Shown in pieces: positions 46,346 to 57,284 of a stretch of DNA of 64,000 nt (the stretch's first letter is position 1; each line of letters starts with the position of its first letter). Both the position numbers and the translations under genes were made by a program. The DNA lies in the NCBI GenBank assembly GCA_002286715.1, contig NSJX01000057.1, positions 5,251 through 69,250 on the forward strand. The letters run 5' to 3'. This DNA comes from Dentipellis sp. KUC8613 (lineage: Eukaryota; Basidiomycota; Agaricomycetes; Russulales; Hericiaceae). Under the pieces are notes generated by a model. That model saw nothing but the letters and a program-made list of their open reading frames with translations, had not been told where the DNA came from and did not search any database.

Positions 46346-47902
46346 TCAATACCAAAGTGCCGAGCGCGGTGCGACGCCCCATCTCGCTGACCATGGCCTG
46401 AACGGCTTCGGAGCCGGCACGTCCACATAATACACGTCAATTGAATAGGCAAGCAGACGTGATGGGAAGCGAACATCCACCACGAATGGACACCTGTCCC
46501 ACACGACGCTAAGATAGTCGAACTTCGGCACATGAGCCTTCTCTCCTGCGGCCTTGCGTGTGCGCAGCATCTTCACAACTTTTCGGTACTCCATGTCAAT
46601 GATAGAGAGGTTGCGCAGCGAAAGGCAAAGTAGAGATGGGAGGACACTAGTGGGACTATGTTCGGACAGCTCGAAGGCAACCGGAGGCGCGAGCGCGAGC
46701 GCCTGGAGGAAGCTGGAGGAGCAGCCGTTTATTTCTAAGGTTTTAAGTGCGTGGAAGGCATTGAGAAGCTTCGAAGCATTATCCGTACTCGGCATGCACA
46801 TGCCCTGGAGCACGAGGAAGTCTACACTCGGCAGGGAATTCTGCGCTGTAAGTGCTCTCATAACGCAACTTGCATCCGGGCCAAGAATCCTCCCGCTGTC
46901 GTCGTCCGAGAAGTCATATTCCATGTCTCTCATGGTCAATTTTTGCATCTTGGGATAATGGAAGAGCTTGAGAACCAGGGCGGCGCCTTCGGGACGACTA
47001 TAGCCTAGTACGAGCTCGAGGACGTTCGGAAGCACGATGCGATCCTCCTCATGAATGACGGGGGCATCCTCCCAGTCACTGGGATCAGCATCGCGAAGCT
47101 CGAGATACTCCAGGCTCTGCGCGGTCGAGGATAAGAGCTCTCCGAGTTCATGCGTAGAAGGCCGTTGGCCCAGATCCATATGGCTGATGGTCAGGCTCGT
47201 CAGGCCCGTGTAGAGCGTGGACGGCCAGAATAAGTGCACTCCTGAGAGGGACAGAGACTTGAGCGCGGGCGCGCATTCTTGTGGCAGAAGGTCAAGAGAA
47301 TCTTGAATTTGAGGCATTGAAAAGCCGTTGAATCCATTGGAGGTGTCGACCATGACGTCCAGGCACTTCAACTTTGGCATGTCTTGGCGGCCGGTTCTGC
47401 GGAGGAAGAAGTATGCGATGGTGTTGTCGTCCGCGAGAACTGTGAAAGTTTGGATGCGGCTGACATGGGGCTTCAGAAGACGCGCGATGTGAGCGAGGCT
47501 GGGAAACGAAGAATCTAAGGTGTCGTAGGTGTATATGCCGGATTCGTTCTCATCGTATTGCACATAACCGAGGTCGACGAACACCGTGAGCGAGCAGTTC
47601 TTGGACCGCGCGAGGGACTGCTGTTGCTGAAAGTAGTCGGAGCCCTGGTGTTCGCCCAGCAAAGATATCACCGTCCAGAGCGTGGGGGTGGCGATTGCGA
47701 GGGCGCGCCAGGAACGGCAGACTTGAGAGACTTTGAGCGGGAATATAATATTCTCTTTGCCACTGTCGCTTTCCCAGGTCCCCATTTCCCAGATGTACTG
47801 CAGGACGTCTTGGGAGAGACGATAGACGGGTGGGACACTTTGCCACGATGCCAGCATCACGGTAGAATTGAGTTCTCGGACGAGGGGGGCGAGAATTGTC
47901 AT
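46346..47902 (-). CDS. F-box/LRR-type protein E
   Basis: Single-exon coding region of 518 residues, related to protein A and the donor of the middle of pseudogene D. The F-box-like part at about residues 27-80 reads YRLSQDVLQYIWEMGTWE and VSQVCRSWRALAIATPTLWTV, expected to bind Skp1 of an SCF ubiquitin ligase. LRR-like segments follow (LKSLSLSGVHLFW, LTSLTISHMDLGQ, LEYLELRDAD, VLELVLGYSRPEG, MQKLTMRDMEYDF, LRNLSIIDMEYRK). A likely intron in the 5' leader (GTGAGT at about 47957 to AAG at 47903) ends right at the start codon, similar to gene A. The last 22 residues after YYVDV are unlike the rest; a different frame there ends in FGIEVFREKWD at about 46322, so a frameshift or a missed splice at the C-terminus is possible. 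The target is unknown. Confidence 0.82.
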   Translation of the reverse strand: MTILAPLVRELNSTVMLASWQSVPPVYRLSQDVLQYIWEMGTWESDSGKENIIFPLKVSQVCRSWRALAIATPTLWTVISLLGEHQGSDYFQQQQSLARSKNCSLTVFVDLGYVQYDENESGIYTYDTLDSSFPSLAHIARLLKPHVSRIQTFTVLADDNTIAYFFLRRTGRQDMPKLKCLDVMVDTSNGFNGFSMPQIQDSLDLLPQECAPALKSLSLSGVHLFWPSTLYTGLTSLTISHMDLGQRPSTHELGELLSSTAQSLEYLELRDADPSDWEDAPVIHEEDRIVLPNVLELVLGYSRPEGAALVLKLFHYPKMQKLTMRDMEYDFSDDDSGRILGPDASCVMRALTAQNSLPSVDFLVLQGMCMPSTDNASKLLNAFHALKTLEINGCSSSFLQALALAPPVAFELSEHSPTSVLPSLLCLSLRNLSIIDMEYRKVVKMLRTRKAAGEKAHVPKFDYLSVVWDRCPFVVDVRFPSRLLAYSIDVYYVDVPAPKPFRPWSARWGVAPRSALWY

Positions 47903-48510
47903 CTTGCGATAGTTGTGAGTGCTGATCGTCGATCGTAGGCAGAGGATAAACTCACGTCAAGACGTCGACGGGTGGTACGCAAGATCTCGAAAGATGTCAG
48001 AGGTGGAGAGAGTTCGTAGGTGAGGAGAGAAAGGCTCGAAATCCGCCTCAAATACCTGTTCATGTGCCGCCGTCCACAATCCATGTTGAATCTACCGCAT
48101 TGTTCAGTAGTTCTCCTCAATTGAGAAACGCGGTACAATGGATGTCTCTATTGTCGATTGTGGCCTGAATCCACATTATTGATCTAGAACGTTGTGGACG
48201 CTGTAGAAAAAAATCCCTGCCGTGAGACATAAGTCAGCCTGCGCCACCACCCAAACTGCAGACGGCAACGATTGATACAAGACATTTCACCGGCTCAATC
48301 ATGAAGGTCCGCCGCTGTAGTCGACAACAGCCATAGCAGAACGCAATGACCCTCCAGTCATCTCCACAGGTCAGTTCACTCGCCCAGCCCCACCAATCCT
48401 TGCCAAAGACCACACCAGCCCACAAAGCCGAGAAAGAAGACGGGAATAGAAAAAAACAATAAATGAACACTCCCGAACCATACATAACAAGACACAATCT
48501 AATTAGTCGT
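47903..48510. other. Intergenic region upstream of F-box gene E
   Basis: Includes a probable leader intron of gene E at about 47903-47957 and its promoter, plus the 3' flank of RlpA-like copy 3. No gene seen. Confidence 0.5.
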
Positions 48511-49132
48511 TCAATCGAAATCCCAGGTGATAGCGATCCTCCCCGCGGCCTGGTCTGCGAGCTGGCTGAACGCGGACGGCGAAAAGTCCAGGTCGTTCAG
48601 GGCGCAGGCCGTGCAGCGGTCTGTGACCTTGACGCTCACGGACTTGCCTTGGACTGTCATGACGGGGGGTCAGCATTTCAATAGAAGGTGGTGACAAAAG
48701 TGCGACTTACAGTGAGCGGTGATCGGCTTGTTGCAGATTGGATTGCTGTAGGATAATTGTGAGTTCAGACGTTCAAAGGCATACAACCGAAGGACAACAA
48801 ACGAACGCGTTAGGGTTTGCACCGGCGCCACTGTGAGAAGGTAGGTCAGCTAACATTTCCAACCATACAAGGAGCACGAAAGAACACGAACGGGAACGTA
48901 TCAAACAGCTGCTCCGACACAGCGACAATCAAATCGGTATCGACATTCGCGATACCACAGGCGCCGACGCCAACTTCAAAGAACGTGCCTACACAGACGA
49001 ATTTGAGCGCTCGGCAGGCATGACGCCATAACTTTGCGCACCTTGGCCACTGTTGCTCCTGCGGACAGGAACGGCGCTCACGGAGGCCGCGGCAAGGGAA
49101 GCAAGAGCAAGGAGGTGCTTGAATGCGAGCAT
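48511..49132 (-). CDS. Small secreted RlpA-like/barwin-like protein, copy 3
   Basis: Third member of the double-psi-beta-barrel family in the window, 42 kb from the other two. Five exons close exactly at 129 residues: 49132-49042, 48988-48892, 48830-48807, 48745-48711 and 48653-48511. Exons 3, 4 and 5 have the same lengths as in copy 2. The signal peptide runs MLAFKHLLALASLAAASVSA. The mature part shows GTFFEVGVGACG, TDLIVAVSEQLFDTFPG, a Gly/Asn-rich loop coded by the 24-base exon 3, ICNKPITAH, SVKVTDRCTAC and LDFSPSAFSQL, ending ITWDFD. It keeps the DRC of copy 1. The role is as uncertain as for the other copies; a secreted protein of the riboflavin-aldehyde-forming-enzyme/RlpA type is well supported. 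Confidence 0.88.
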
Positions 49133-50578
49133 ATCGATATCACGAAGGGGGGATTGAGCGAAGATTGAATTGAATGCAAAGGGAGTGGATGGAGGCGCAG
49201 CCTGGGGGACTGTCACCGCGGCATCCTGGCTTTTATGTGCGGGCATGCCAAGGTCTCGGTCATGGGTGGACCTCGGAGGGAGTAGCAGCAAACGTGCGAT
49301 ATTAGCAGCCCGTGCTGACGCCGAGGCGCCGCATCATGCGTCAAGACGTCGACCCGACGACGACGTGAATTGAGTGTGGACTTTCCGGTCTAGATAGGGC
49401 GGGGCGTATTCCTTGCTAGCTAGCACACGTCCCTGCATTGCGGTGCACGACGCCGGTACGCTGTATGTGGTTTCCGCGGTAGCACACTCCGGCATCAAAT
49501 CAGCGAGAGCGCGCCGACGCCTGGATGGTTGCGCAGAAATCAGCAACGCGCGCGGACGGGTGATAGGTGTGAGAAGAATCACCAGGCGGCAAAGAGGGCC
49601 ATGTGGGTCGCATTTTCCCCAAACTTCCTGATAAAAGCTGCATCAGGCCGGGCACAGCAGATGTCGAGGGCCGCCGACTTCGGAAAGCCTAGGTTGTCCT
49701 GCGGGAAAAGGAGAACGGTATGACATTCAGGACCATCAAGCAGACCTCAATATGTGTGTGACAGAATTAATAATGTCTGTTGATACCGTTAGTGCTGCGC
49801 ATTCAGTCTCATCAGACAAAAAGCAAGGAACGAGCAAAGTCGAACGAGAGGTGCCGTGGCGCCGTGCGTAAAAGCAACTCCATTACCTTCCGGATTCTTG
49901 ACCGAGCCCTGGCTTCACAGCATTTGCGAACAGCGCGATGTCGGATTTGTGTGCGGGGAGTCATTCGGTGTATTCTGGAAGAGTTGAGTCGGGGTAGCAA
50001 CAATCAGAAAACAATCATCCAGGTTCGTTTTTGATTCCGATGAACGTCGTACAACAGCAGGTCTGTTGTGGCTTGTTGTCCGACGGCTTGCAGATTCAAC
50101 AGAGCCAAACAACCACCCATCACACTCGGTGCAATCACGACTCGGACGTCTTCCACTCCCTACCTCACCTAGTGTCCAAACGACATCCCACCAGCACAAT
50201 TTCTCAAAACGAAATAGACGATAAAAGTATCCTACACATCATCAAGGAACCCTGAGGCTCCGAGTCATCCGGGGGAATAAAAGGCATCGGGAGACGAGAA
50301 TACAAGTATGCAGATGCGAGAGGAGCAGCCTATGAGTACAGAATCCATGATGCGTGATGTCGACGGGCGGAGACCCCAAAGGTGCGCTATGCAGAAATCC
50401 GAAATGCGATCCAAAAGCGAGAAGACGTATGTATCATATGCAAGGTTCAAACGGTCATGAAGTCTCGTGTCGCCAGCACACCGGCGCGGTGCGACGGACG
50501 TCCCATGCGCCCACACGCACCTCGCCATCCACCATCGTTGCTTATCTTACAGAGCCCAGCACTGCCGGGGCCCGCGCC
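49133..50578. other. Intergenic region between RlpA-like copy 3 and the J-domain gene
   Basis: No gene seen. Frames on both strands are short. A weak ATAAAA-type promoter word (minus strand) lies near 49231-49235, about 100 bases upstream of RlpA-like copy 3. Confidence 0.5.
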
Positions 50579-52824
50579 TCACAGCCTGAAGTTCATCGCC
50601 TTCTTGAGCGTCGACCACTTCGAGCTGGGCGTCGCCTTTCCCGGCACAAAAAAGTCCCACCTACCCATCGCATCCGTCAGCCTCCACCCGCCCCAACAAA
50701 CAAACACACGCACCGAATATACAAATCCCCATACTCCACGATGCTCCCGCCCCTACTCACCGGCATGCCCTTTCCCTTCACACACGTCCCCCTCGTCGCA
50801 TCCGCCAGCGACTCGGGCATGGGCACGACGATGTCCTCGCCGCCGAGGCCGACGAAGCACACCTGGCCGCCGCGCATCTCCGCCTCGTCGAGCCCGGACC
50901 ACGGGATCTCGACGCACATGAGCAGGTCGCTCTCGACGCGCCGGTAGTACGTGTGCGGCACCTCGCGCACCTCGAACACGACGCCCGGCACCGCCGCGAC
51001 GCGCGCGCCCGCGGCCGTGCCGGGCGGGACGACGATCGCGATCGTGCTGCTGCTGCTCGTAGGCGCGTGTGTGGTGGTGCGGGGGTGCGTGTGGGACGCG
51101 GACGGGCCTGGCGGCTGCGTGATGCGGAAGCGCTGCGTGGTGCCCTGGTAGAGCTCCTCGAGCGTGAGCTCGAGCGGGAACACCCAGTCGCGCACGTCGC
51201 GCGCGCGGTGCGGCGTGAGCGGGTCGCCGAGCGGGACGTCGTGGTGCTTGATCTCGACGTAGTCGGAGAACTCGGACTCGGGGGCCTTGCGCGGGGATCT
51301 GCTCCGGAGCCTGCGTCAGCCGTGCGTGATGTCTGGCAGGGGATGGACTTACGGGTGGTGGTGATGGTGGGAGCGATCGTGCCCGGGATCCGAGTGCGAG
51401 TGCGCGGAGGGCGTGTACGGGGGGACGTGCGTGTCGGAGTGCCGCCGCGATGGCGAGGGTGGCGGGGGCGGCTGCCTGGGCGAGCGTTCTTTGCGCAGCT
51501 TGGCAGGCCGGAAGGACGGCGTCACGGGCGGGGTCGTGTCGGGCATGCTGGCGAAGCGCGCCCCGGGGGAGGACCGTTTCGCAGACGCGTACATGGGCTC
51601 GTCGGCCATCGTCGCGTAGCGCGGGCCCGGCGACCGCTTCGAGTGGTGCTCGCCTGGCATCGCGGCGTATCGTGGACCTGGGGATCGCTTCGACGACGAC
51701 GAGGGATGCTCGCCCGGCATCGCAGCGTATCTCGGGCCCGGCGACTTCTTGGAGGCACTCGAACGGCGCTCGCCCGGCATCGCGGCGAATCGCGGCCCAG
51801 GCGACCTCTTCCCCGCGCGCGGCTGCTGCTCCTCCGCAGGCGGGGGCATTGCAGCGTACTTGGGCCCCGGCGAGCGTTTGTGCGCATGCGCACGCTTCTC
51901 CTCCGGCATCGCAGCGTATTTCGGACCTGGGGACTTCTTGGAGGTGCTCGGCCGGTGCTCGCCCGGCATCGCAGCGTACTTGGGCCCAGGCGACCTCTTC
52001 CCCGCGCGCGACGGCTGCTCCTCCGGCGGCATCGCAGCGTGCTTGGGCCCCGGCGAGCGTTTGTGCGCGCGCGCCGTCTCCTCTGGTACACCCGCATACG
52101 CATACGCAGGCCCCGGCGCAGAGCTGTAGTGCTCCGCCGGCATCGTCGCGAAGCGCGGGCCCGGCGAGCGTTCCTCGGGCATCGTCGCAAAGCGCGCGCC
52201 GGGCGACTGTTTCGGGAACGCGCCGTCCGGCATCGTCGCGTAGCGCGTCCCGCGATTGTGGTCGTCCGAGGGCATGCGCTCGTAGTGCGGCGGCGGCGAG
52301 GGCTTCGGGTCCTCTGAGACCTTGCGGTAGCGCGGCGGGGGCGTCTTTTTCGCGGGCGGCTCGTCGGGCGCGGGGGCAGGGGCGGGGGCGGGGGCGTGGC
52401 GCGGGCTGGGCGATTTCTTCGGGTGGGATGGGGGTGCGGCGTCGGTGGCGATGGCGGCGGGTGGCGGGTCGGGTGTGGTCAGCGCGCGGTATGCATCGTG
52501 GATCTGTGTGGGCCGTGGTGGTGCTCAGAAGGGTCGTGCGTATGGAGGTCGAGGCAAGCACGGCGGACGACGCACCTCGATGAATTTCTGCGTGGCGGTG
52601 TCTTTGTCGTACAGGTGCCGGTCGGGGTGCCATCGGAGCGCCTGCGAGTTCGTGCAGGTAAGTCAGCGTTCTGTCGTGCGGGCGTGCGTGCGCTGGCGCC
52701 GGGTGGAGATGCGACGCACCAGCTTCTTGTAGGCGAGCTTGATCTCGTCTGGGGATGCATCGTAGGGGACGCCGAGCGTGGCGAAGGCGTCGATTTTGTT
52801 GGTGGTGAAGACGGGGACGGGCAT
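50579..52824 (-). CDS. J-domain (DnaJ/HSP40) co-chaperone with SPGP tandem-repeat domain
   Basis: Co-chaperone that should stimulate an Hsp70 ATPase through its J domain. The start at 52824 gives DAFATLGVPYDASPDEIKLAYKKL, then after an intron ALRWHPDRHLYD, with the essential His-Pro-Asp at about residues 40-42, and after another intron IHDAYRALT. The large central exon (from about 52480 to 51352) is Pro/Ser/Lys-rich and holds about eleven clear and two weak copies of a motif SPG(P/A)(R/K)xAxMP. A further intron leads to a C-terminal substrate-binding region: DWVFPLELTLEELYQGTTQRF, VVPPGTAAGARV, RVESDLLMCVEIPWSGL, GKGMPVSRGGSIVEYGDLYIR and, after a last intron, WDFFVPGKATP to the TGA at 50579. 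There is no zinc-finger region, so it is like class B (Sis1/DNAJB) proteins, but the usual Gly/Phe linker is replaced by the repeat domain. Confidence 0.88.
51538..52250 (-). repeat. Tandem protein-coding repeat, SPGPxxAxMP units
   Basis: The coding strand repeats a unit of about 45-75 bases whose core codes Ser-Pro-Gly-Pro-Arg/Lys-Tyr/Phe-Ala-Ala/Thr-Met-Pro, usually preceded by Lys-Arg or Lys-Lys and separated by variable spacers such as GEHRPSTS. Eleven cores are clear; one at the N-terminal end (RYATMP) and one in the middle (APGPAY) are degenerate. Confidence 0.9.
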
Positions 52825-55020
52825 GGGGCGGAGACGGAAGGAGGAAGGAGTGTGGGTGCGATAGCGACGTCGGATATTCGTGGAGGTGCACAGGGAGGTG
52901 CAAGAGGGGCGATGGAGGAAAGGGAGAAGAGGAGACGGGCGGGGTGTGGGTATGTAAAATAAGCGAGAGCAACGAGGCAGACCGCAGCTGGGTTCCGAGG
53001 CGGTCCACAGAGCCTGTCAATGAGCTCAGCGCACCGGCAGACTGAAGACTCGACACTGATTACGGCGTTTGCGAGCGATCGGCAGCCAATCCAATGACCT
53101 GCCGCCATAAATACTGCGCTCTCAGCTGTAGGCCTCCATCATCGTGCGTCGTGGCCACCACGTTTTCTGTGCGCTTTCGGTGGGGCGGTTCCTTCGCTGA
53201 GTGAGGCAGATGCCAGTGCTTTGCGAAGATGTGCAGCTGCTTTGCACGCACGCACGTACGCACGCATGGGCACCGCCTGCTCCGATTCAAGCACCTTGCC
53301 CTTGTTCCGAGCGGCCAAATGTCGCAACGGGTGCGCTCGCTGGCAGAGTCGGCGGCTGTCGTTCCTGGACGCTTGCCGCATTTGGCCGTCCTCGCGTTGA
53401 TTCCGCGCACGATTGCGAAGGGCGATGTCCTTGCCTTGCACACCACATCCATCTTCGCTGCATCGATGTCGATGTAGCTGCGGGGCTTTGTGAAGACGCC
53501 CATGATATCGAGCATGACCGTGACTGTGTCCGAGTCAGCTCTGCGCACCCGTGAGTCCACATCGTCCTGCGCGTTTGCATCCGAGAGCTCACGTACGTGT
53601 CTATGTTCTTCTGGAAAAGTCGTATTCGCGAAGACGACCTTCATCTGGTTTCTGGCCATGAAGGCTTGACGTAAATGGTTCATATCGGATATCCTCACCA
53701 TCGTGCCAATGTGCCCGCAGGCTTCTTCGTCGGCACTGGGCTAAGAGATGTCGGGGGGCGCGGGTTTTCTTATCGCTGCGATCATTGAGGTGCGCAACAG
53801 TACTGTTCTAGCTGGTTCAGATGACATGTTCGTTTAAATGGGCGTCAGGTCAGGGTGTGAGGATGGGTTCTTCGCTTTATCCTGGCGCAACGACAGGTAC
53901 TGGTTTTACTACCACTCGCGAGCATCGGCGCAGCAAGTCCTAGTCGTACTGGTCGCCTCCAGCACGGTGTCCGCTCTGCGTTACCAAAGCTACCAGCAAA
54001 CAGACCTTCATCACATATACTGTTCTCTCGCATCCCGGCCCAGGACATGCACCTAGCCCCGTTCATCTCGCTTGCGCAAGCAGATATGATATCCGGCGCG
54101 CGAGCAATTACGACGCGACATCCGCCTTTTGTCTTCGTCCCCCTCTTCTCATCTTCATCTCCCCCAGGTTCATCCATCTATCGTCTGGGCCCACAAAGGC
54201 TACAGCCACGCTTATCAGATTCTCGGATTCTCGGATTCTCGGATTCGTGCCCCGCCGCTGGCGATCGTACAGTATGACGCACGCCAGGCCCAGCGCTTCA
54301 TCTCGGACTCTTTGTGCAGCGATCTGCGGGAGATATGAAACTGGCGTGCGCTGGTTTCGTCTTCCACGAGATGGTACAATAGACTTCGTATATGCGCGCC
54401 TATAGTCCTCCTGGTCCCTGTCCCCGTGCATCTGACTGCCCCGGTGTGGGCCGCCCGACATCTTCTGGATTCGCTATCGCACGTCGCTGTGACGGCGTAT
54501 ATGCCCATGCCTACGCCCGTGCGCGCGCGAGGACCACCTCACTCTTCTTTCCACTTCCGCCTCCCACTGCCGATCCAGGGATATCGTGCGGACTCGGCGC
54601 ATGTACTGGTATATGTACTGTCTCGTCCGCCCACTGCTGGCTCACAGTCTGGATGTCCCCATCCGAAACTTCGCTGGCCAAACAAGCCTACCGACTCTCG
54701 AATGCCGGATGCTGGGTACCGCCGTCCTCCGATCCATCGCGCCCACGATGCTTAGCCCTTGCTCGGATCTCGGATCTCCCCCTCATTCCTAGCGTACAGC
54801 GTGAGCGCCGCGACCACGCAGAAAGAGAAAAGGAACACGACCCGCGACCTGCCCCCTCGCGATCGGTTGCGTAGTGTGGCGCTGATAAGGCGGAGAGAGG
54901 ATAGAGCCGGATTCGGGGCGAGCTGGTCCGGCGGACGTGGATATGGATGTTGGGAAATATTCACTTCCACCGCGATGCCCATCTGTCGTTGTTCGCAAGA
55001 CCAGCACCGGCACTGGGGAA
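52825..55020. other. Intergenic region upstream of the J-domain gene
   Basis: Holds the J-protein promoter. A minus-strand frame of 213 codons at 53060-53701 is open but shows no domain and no coding-type composition. A TCGGATTC run lies at about 54220-54246. I see no gene I can support. Confidence 0.45.
54220..54246. repeat. Short tandem repeat, TCGGATTC-type unit
   Basis: Three head-to-tail copies of an 8-base unit (TTCTCGGA in another register). Confidence 0.8.
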
Positions 55021-55490
55021 AGCGCCAAACATCACGTTCCGCTCGCGCCGCAGGTGTCTCAGCTCTGCCGCTCCTGGCAGCTCTTACCATCGCCGCCCCC
55101 ATACTTCGACCGCAGACGGTGATTTCTTGTCACTATCAGGACGAGTCCGCCCGGCAACAGCAACACTAGTCCCTCGTGCGGTTCGGCAGCTACTTGCTTA
55201 CGGTGTTCGTCGACCTCTTCTGTGCGCAACAGAGGCGCATCGAGCAACCTTGCAGGCTCAGGGCGTTCGTTCATCTTCCAGATCAGCATCGGCAGCTGAG
55301 AACGCGGCGAGCACCACATCTCGTGCCCTCGGTTCTGCTACTCCTTGCGCGCTTTTGCCATCGCTCAGATTACGGACACTGAGTACTGATTTCTTGTCGC
55401 TGGCAGGGCGAGCACGCCCGGCAATATTTATTTAGCGCCACTGGTGCCTCGTGCGGTCCAGAAATTGGTCACTCATAGTCCGTCGGTGCC
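55021..55490 (+). pseudogene. F-box gene fossil, two partial tandem copies related to gene E
   Basis: Bases 55021-55235 match the F-box region of gene E across frames: QVSQLCRSW..., then a segment equivalent to E's TVISLLGEHQGSDYFQQQQ and SLTVFVDL (here LLTVFVDLF at about 55193). Stops and frame changes break it. Bases 55340-55490 repeat the central part of the same region a second time (DFLSLAGRARPA..., then a stretch like E's SLARSKNCSL). No LRR part is present. It is a dead remnant, probably from an older duplication than pseudogenes C and D because similarity is lower. Confidence 0.65.
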
Positions 55491-55820
55491 GGTGCCGGTG
55501 CGCACCAAATACACTTCCAGGCTCGAAGTCTCCGTCCCCGTCTCTGCACCCACCCCCGCGCACTCGAAGTCTCCCCCCCCTCCGCTGCACCAACCGATTC
55601 AGACTCGTGCGTTGCGTCTACATCGCGTCGCGTTTCCAACACCGACATGCACGCGCCCGGACCGTGGACGTCATGGCTGGCACCTGCAGACCTGCTGGCA
55701 CGACGGCTACGGCGCAGAGCCCCTGGACGCTCTGCCACCGGCGCGCACCGGCGCATGCGTGTTACTCTCGAACATACACGCACGAGCACACGTACACGCA
55801 TCCTGACCATGGTCCGGGCC

Positions 55821-55846
55821 GTCGTCGTCGTCGTCGTCGTCGTCGT
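55821..55846. repeat. GTC trinucleotide microsatellite
   Basis: Almost nine perfect copies of GTC in an otherwise non-coding stretch. Confidence 0.9.
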
Positions 55847-57253
55847 ACATGTACGCGGACCTGACGTCGACGAGCCTGGCCATCCTAGCTATGTACGCGG
55901 GCTGCCGTCTGCCGCTGCACTCCACAGCCAAACCCAACGTCCATCGTCCGTGCGCAGCCTGGCGCACCTCGAGGTCCTGTCAATGGTCGGCGGTGCATGG
56001 CAGCAGCCCGGAATGCCCGCGAAGAGGACCGTATCTGCTCGTCCTCTTCTGCCACCCCCGCGGCGCGGTGCGGAAGGTGCGGAAGTCGACCAGGACGTTC
56101 ATGTCGATGCGGCGGGGCGGGCCACGACGTCGACGCCTGTCGAGGTGCGTTGTGAGCATGCGGAGTGCTCGCTATGGACGCGATTCGTGCTGGAGGACAT
56201 GGGCGTTCCCAGCCCCAGTCCAAGCCCAAGTCAAAATCCAAGTCCAAGTCCAAGTGCCGACATCGCAGTCAGTCGAGTTCCTGAGCTCGAGCTCCTTCCC
56301 GCCCGAAGTCAAGTCCGAGTGCAAGTCTGCTTTATCCTTCGACGGCCGCGGTGTAGTATGTACGGCTGTAGCAGCGGGTGAGGGGGGGGAGGGGGGGAGA
56401 TAGGAGTGTACACCGAGCCGACGCTCGTGGCCCGAGTGGGGGGGAGGGTGAGGGGGGGGGGAGCAAGATGGACTCTGGACTCTGGAGCGCCTCCGCCCCC
56501 TCCCTCCCTCCTGTGTGGGCGTCATCTTGCATGCTGTCCCTTGTCTCTTGTCTCGTACGTCGCGGTATTTCAGTGCGACTCGCACTCGGAACGCGGTGGT
56601 GTTCAATGAAAATATGCAGACTTCGGGTTGATGGGTTGCTGGGGCTGGGATTAGGAACAGGAACGGGAGCAGGATCGCGCGTGTATTGTATTGCGAGGCG
56701 GAGAGGCGGAAGGGAGGGGGGGTAGTAGTGGTGAAGATGGGTCCTTGTCCCGGCCTCGGGGGTCTGCCGCACGCGCCGAGTACTAGTTCGACGCGGACGT
56801 GGAGCTCGAGCTCGGCGTCTTGTGTGCGTTCCGGTGTGTTGCGATGCGAGCATCGGTATGGCCAGTTCGCGCCTGCATCATGGTGTTTATTTATAATATC
56901 CAAGGACTGGCGGGCCATGTTGTACGCACTGGCTTGTTGCAAGCACCAGTGGGACAAGTTTGCCAATGCATTCGCCCGGATGTCCTATGCAGGTCGGGTC
57001 TGTCTGAGCGGGGTTTGGCTCGTGAAAGCCTATTGCAAGTAAAAGCGCCTAGGCCTCAGGCTGCTGCTGGACGGCTGGTGCGTGTGCGTCCGCTCGATTG
57101 ACCATGAGTGCACGACGCTGCATCTGGATTCTGCGTCTGATGCGTGCGCCGGCCTTGATTGGACTCGCTGAGAAAGAATAGATCGAGACGGTATGGGAGA
57201 GTTGTGAAGTGGAAGGTACTTATGTGTGGACGAAGCTGGATGTCTATAAGAAC

Positions 57254-57262
57254 AAAAAAAAA
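57254..57262 (-). terminator. Probable RNA polymerase III terminator of the first tRNA-Thr gene
   Basis: Nine T residues on the minus strand, 22 bases past the tRNA 3' end at 57285. Confidence 0.6.
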
Positions 57263-57284
57263 GGCACTCACTCTAACTCTGAGG

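Larger units (their letters stand above)
55491..57284. other. Intergenic region with low-complexity tracts
   Basis: Contains a GTC triplet run at 55821-55846, a run of AGTCCAAG-like words near 56216-56255 and G-rich tracts near 56379-56461. No gene seen. Long open frames here follow from the low-complexity composition. Confidence 0.5.

Noticed and set aside
50953..52583. Plus-strand open frames of up to 454 codons opposite the J-domain gene
   Set aside because: They are antisense shadows produced by the GC-rich SPGP repeat; the composition is Arg/Ala-dominated and has no domain.
53060..53701. A 213-codon minus-strand open frame upstream of the J-domain gene
   Set aside because: No recognisable domain, no paralogue in the window and no credible splice signals; it may be random or a decayed gene, so it is not called.
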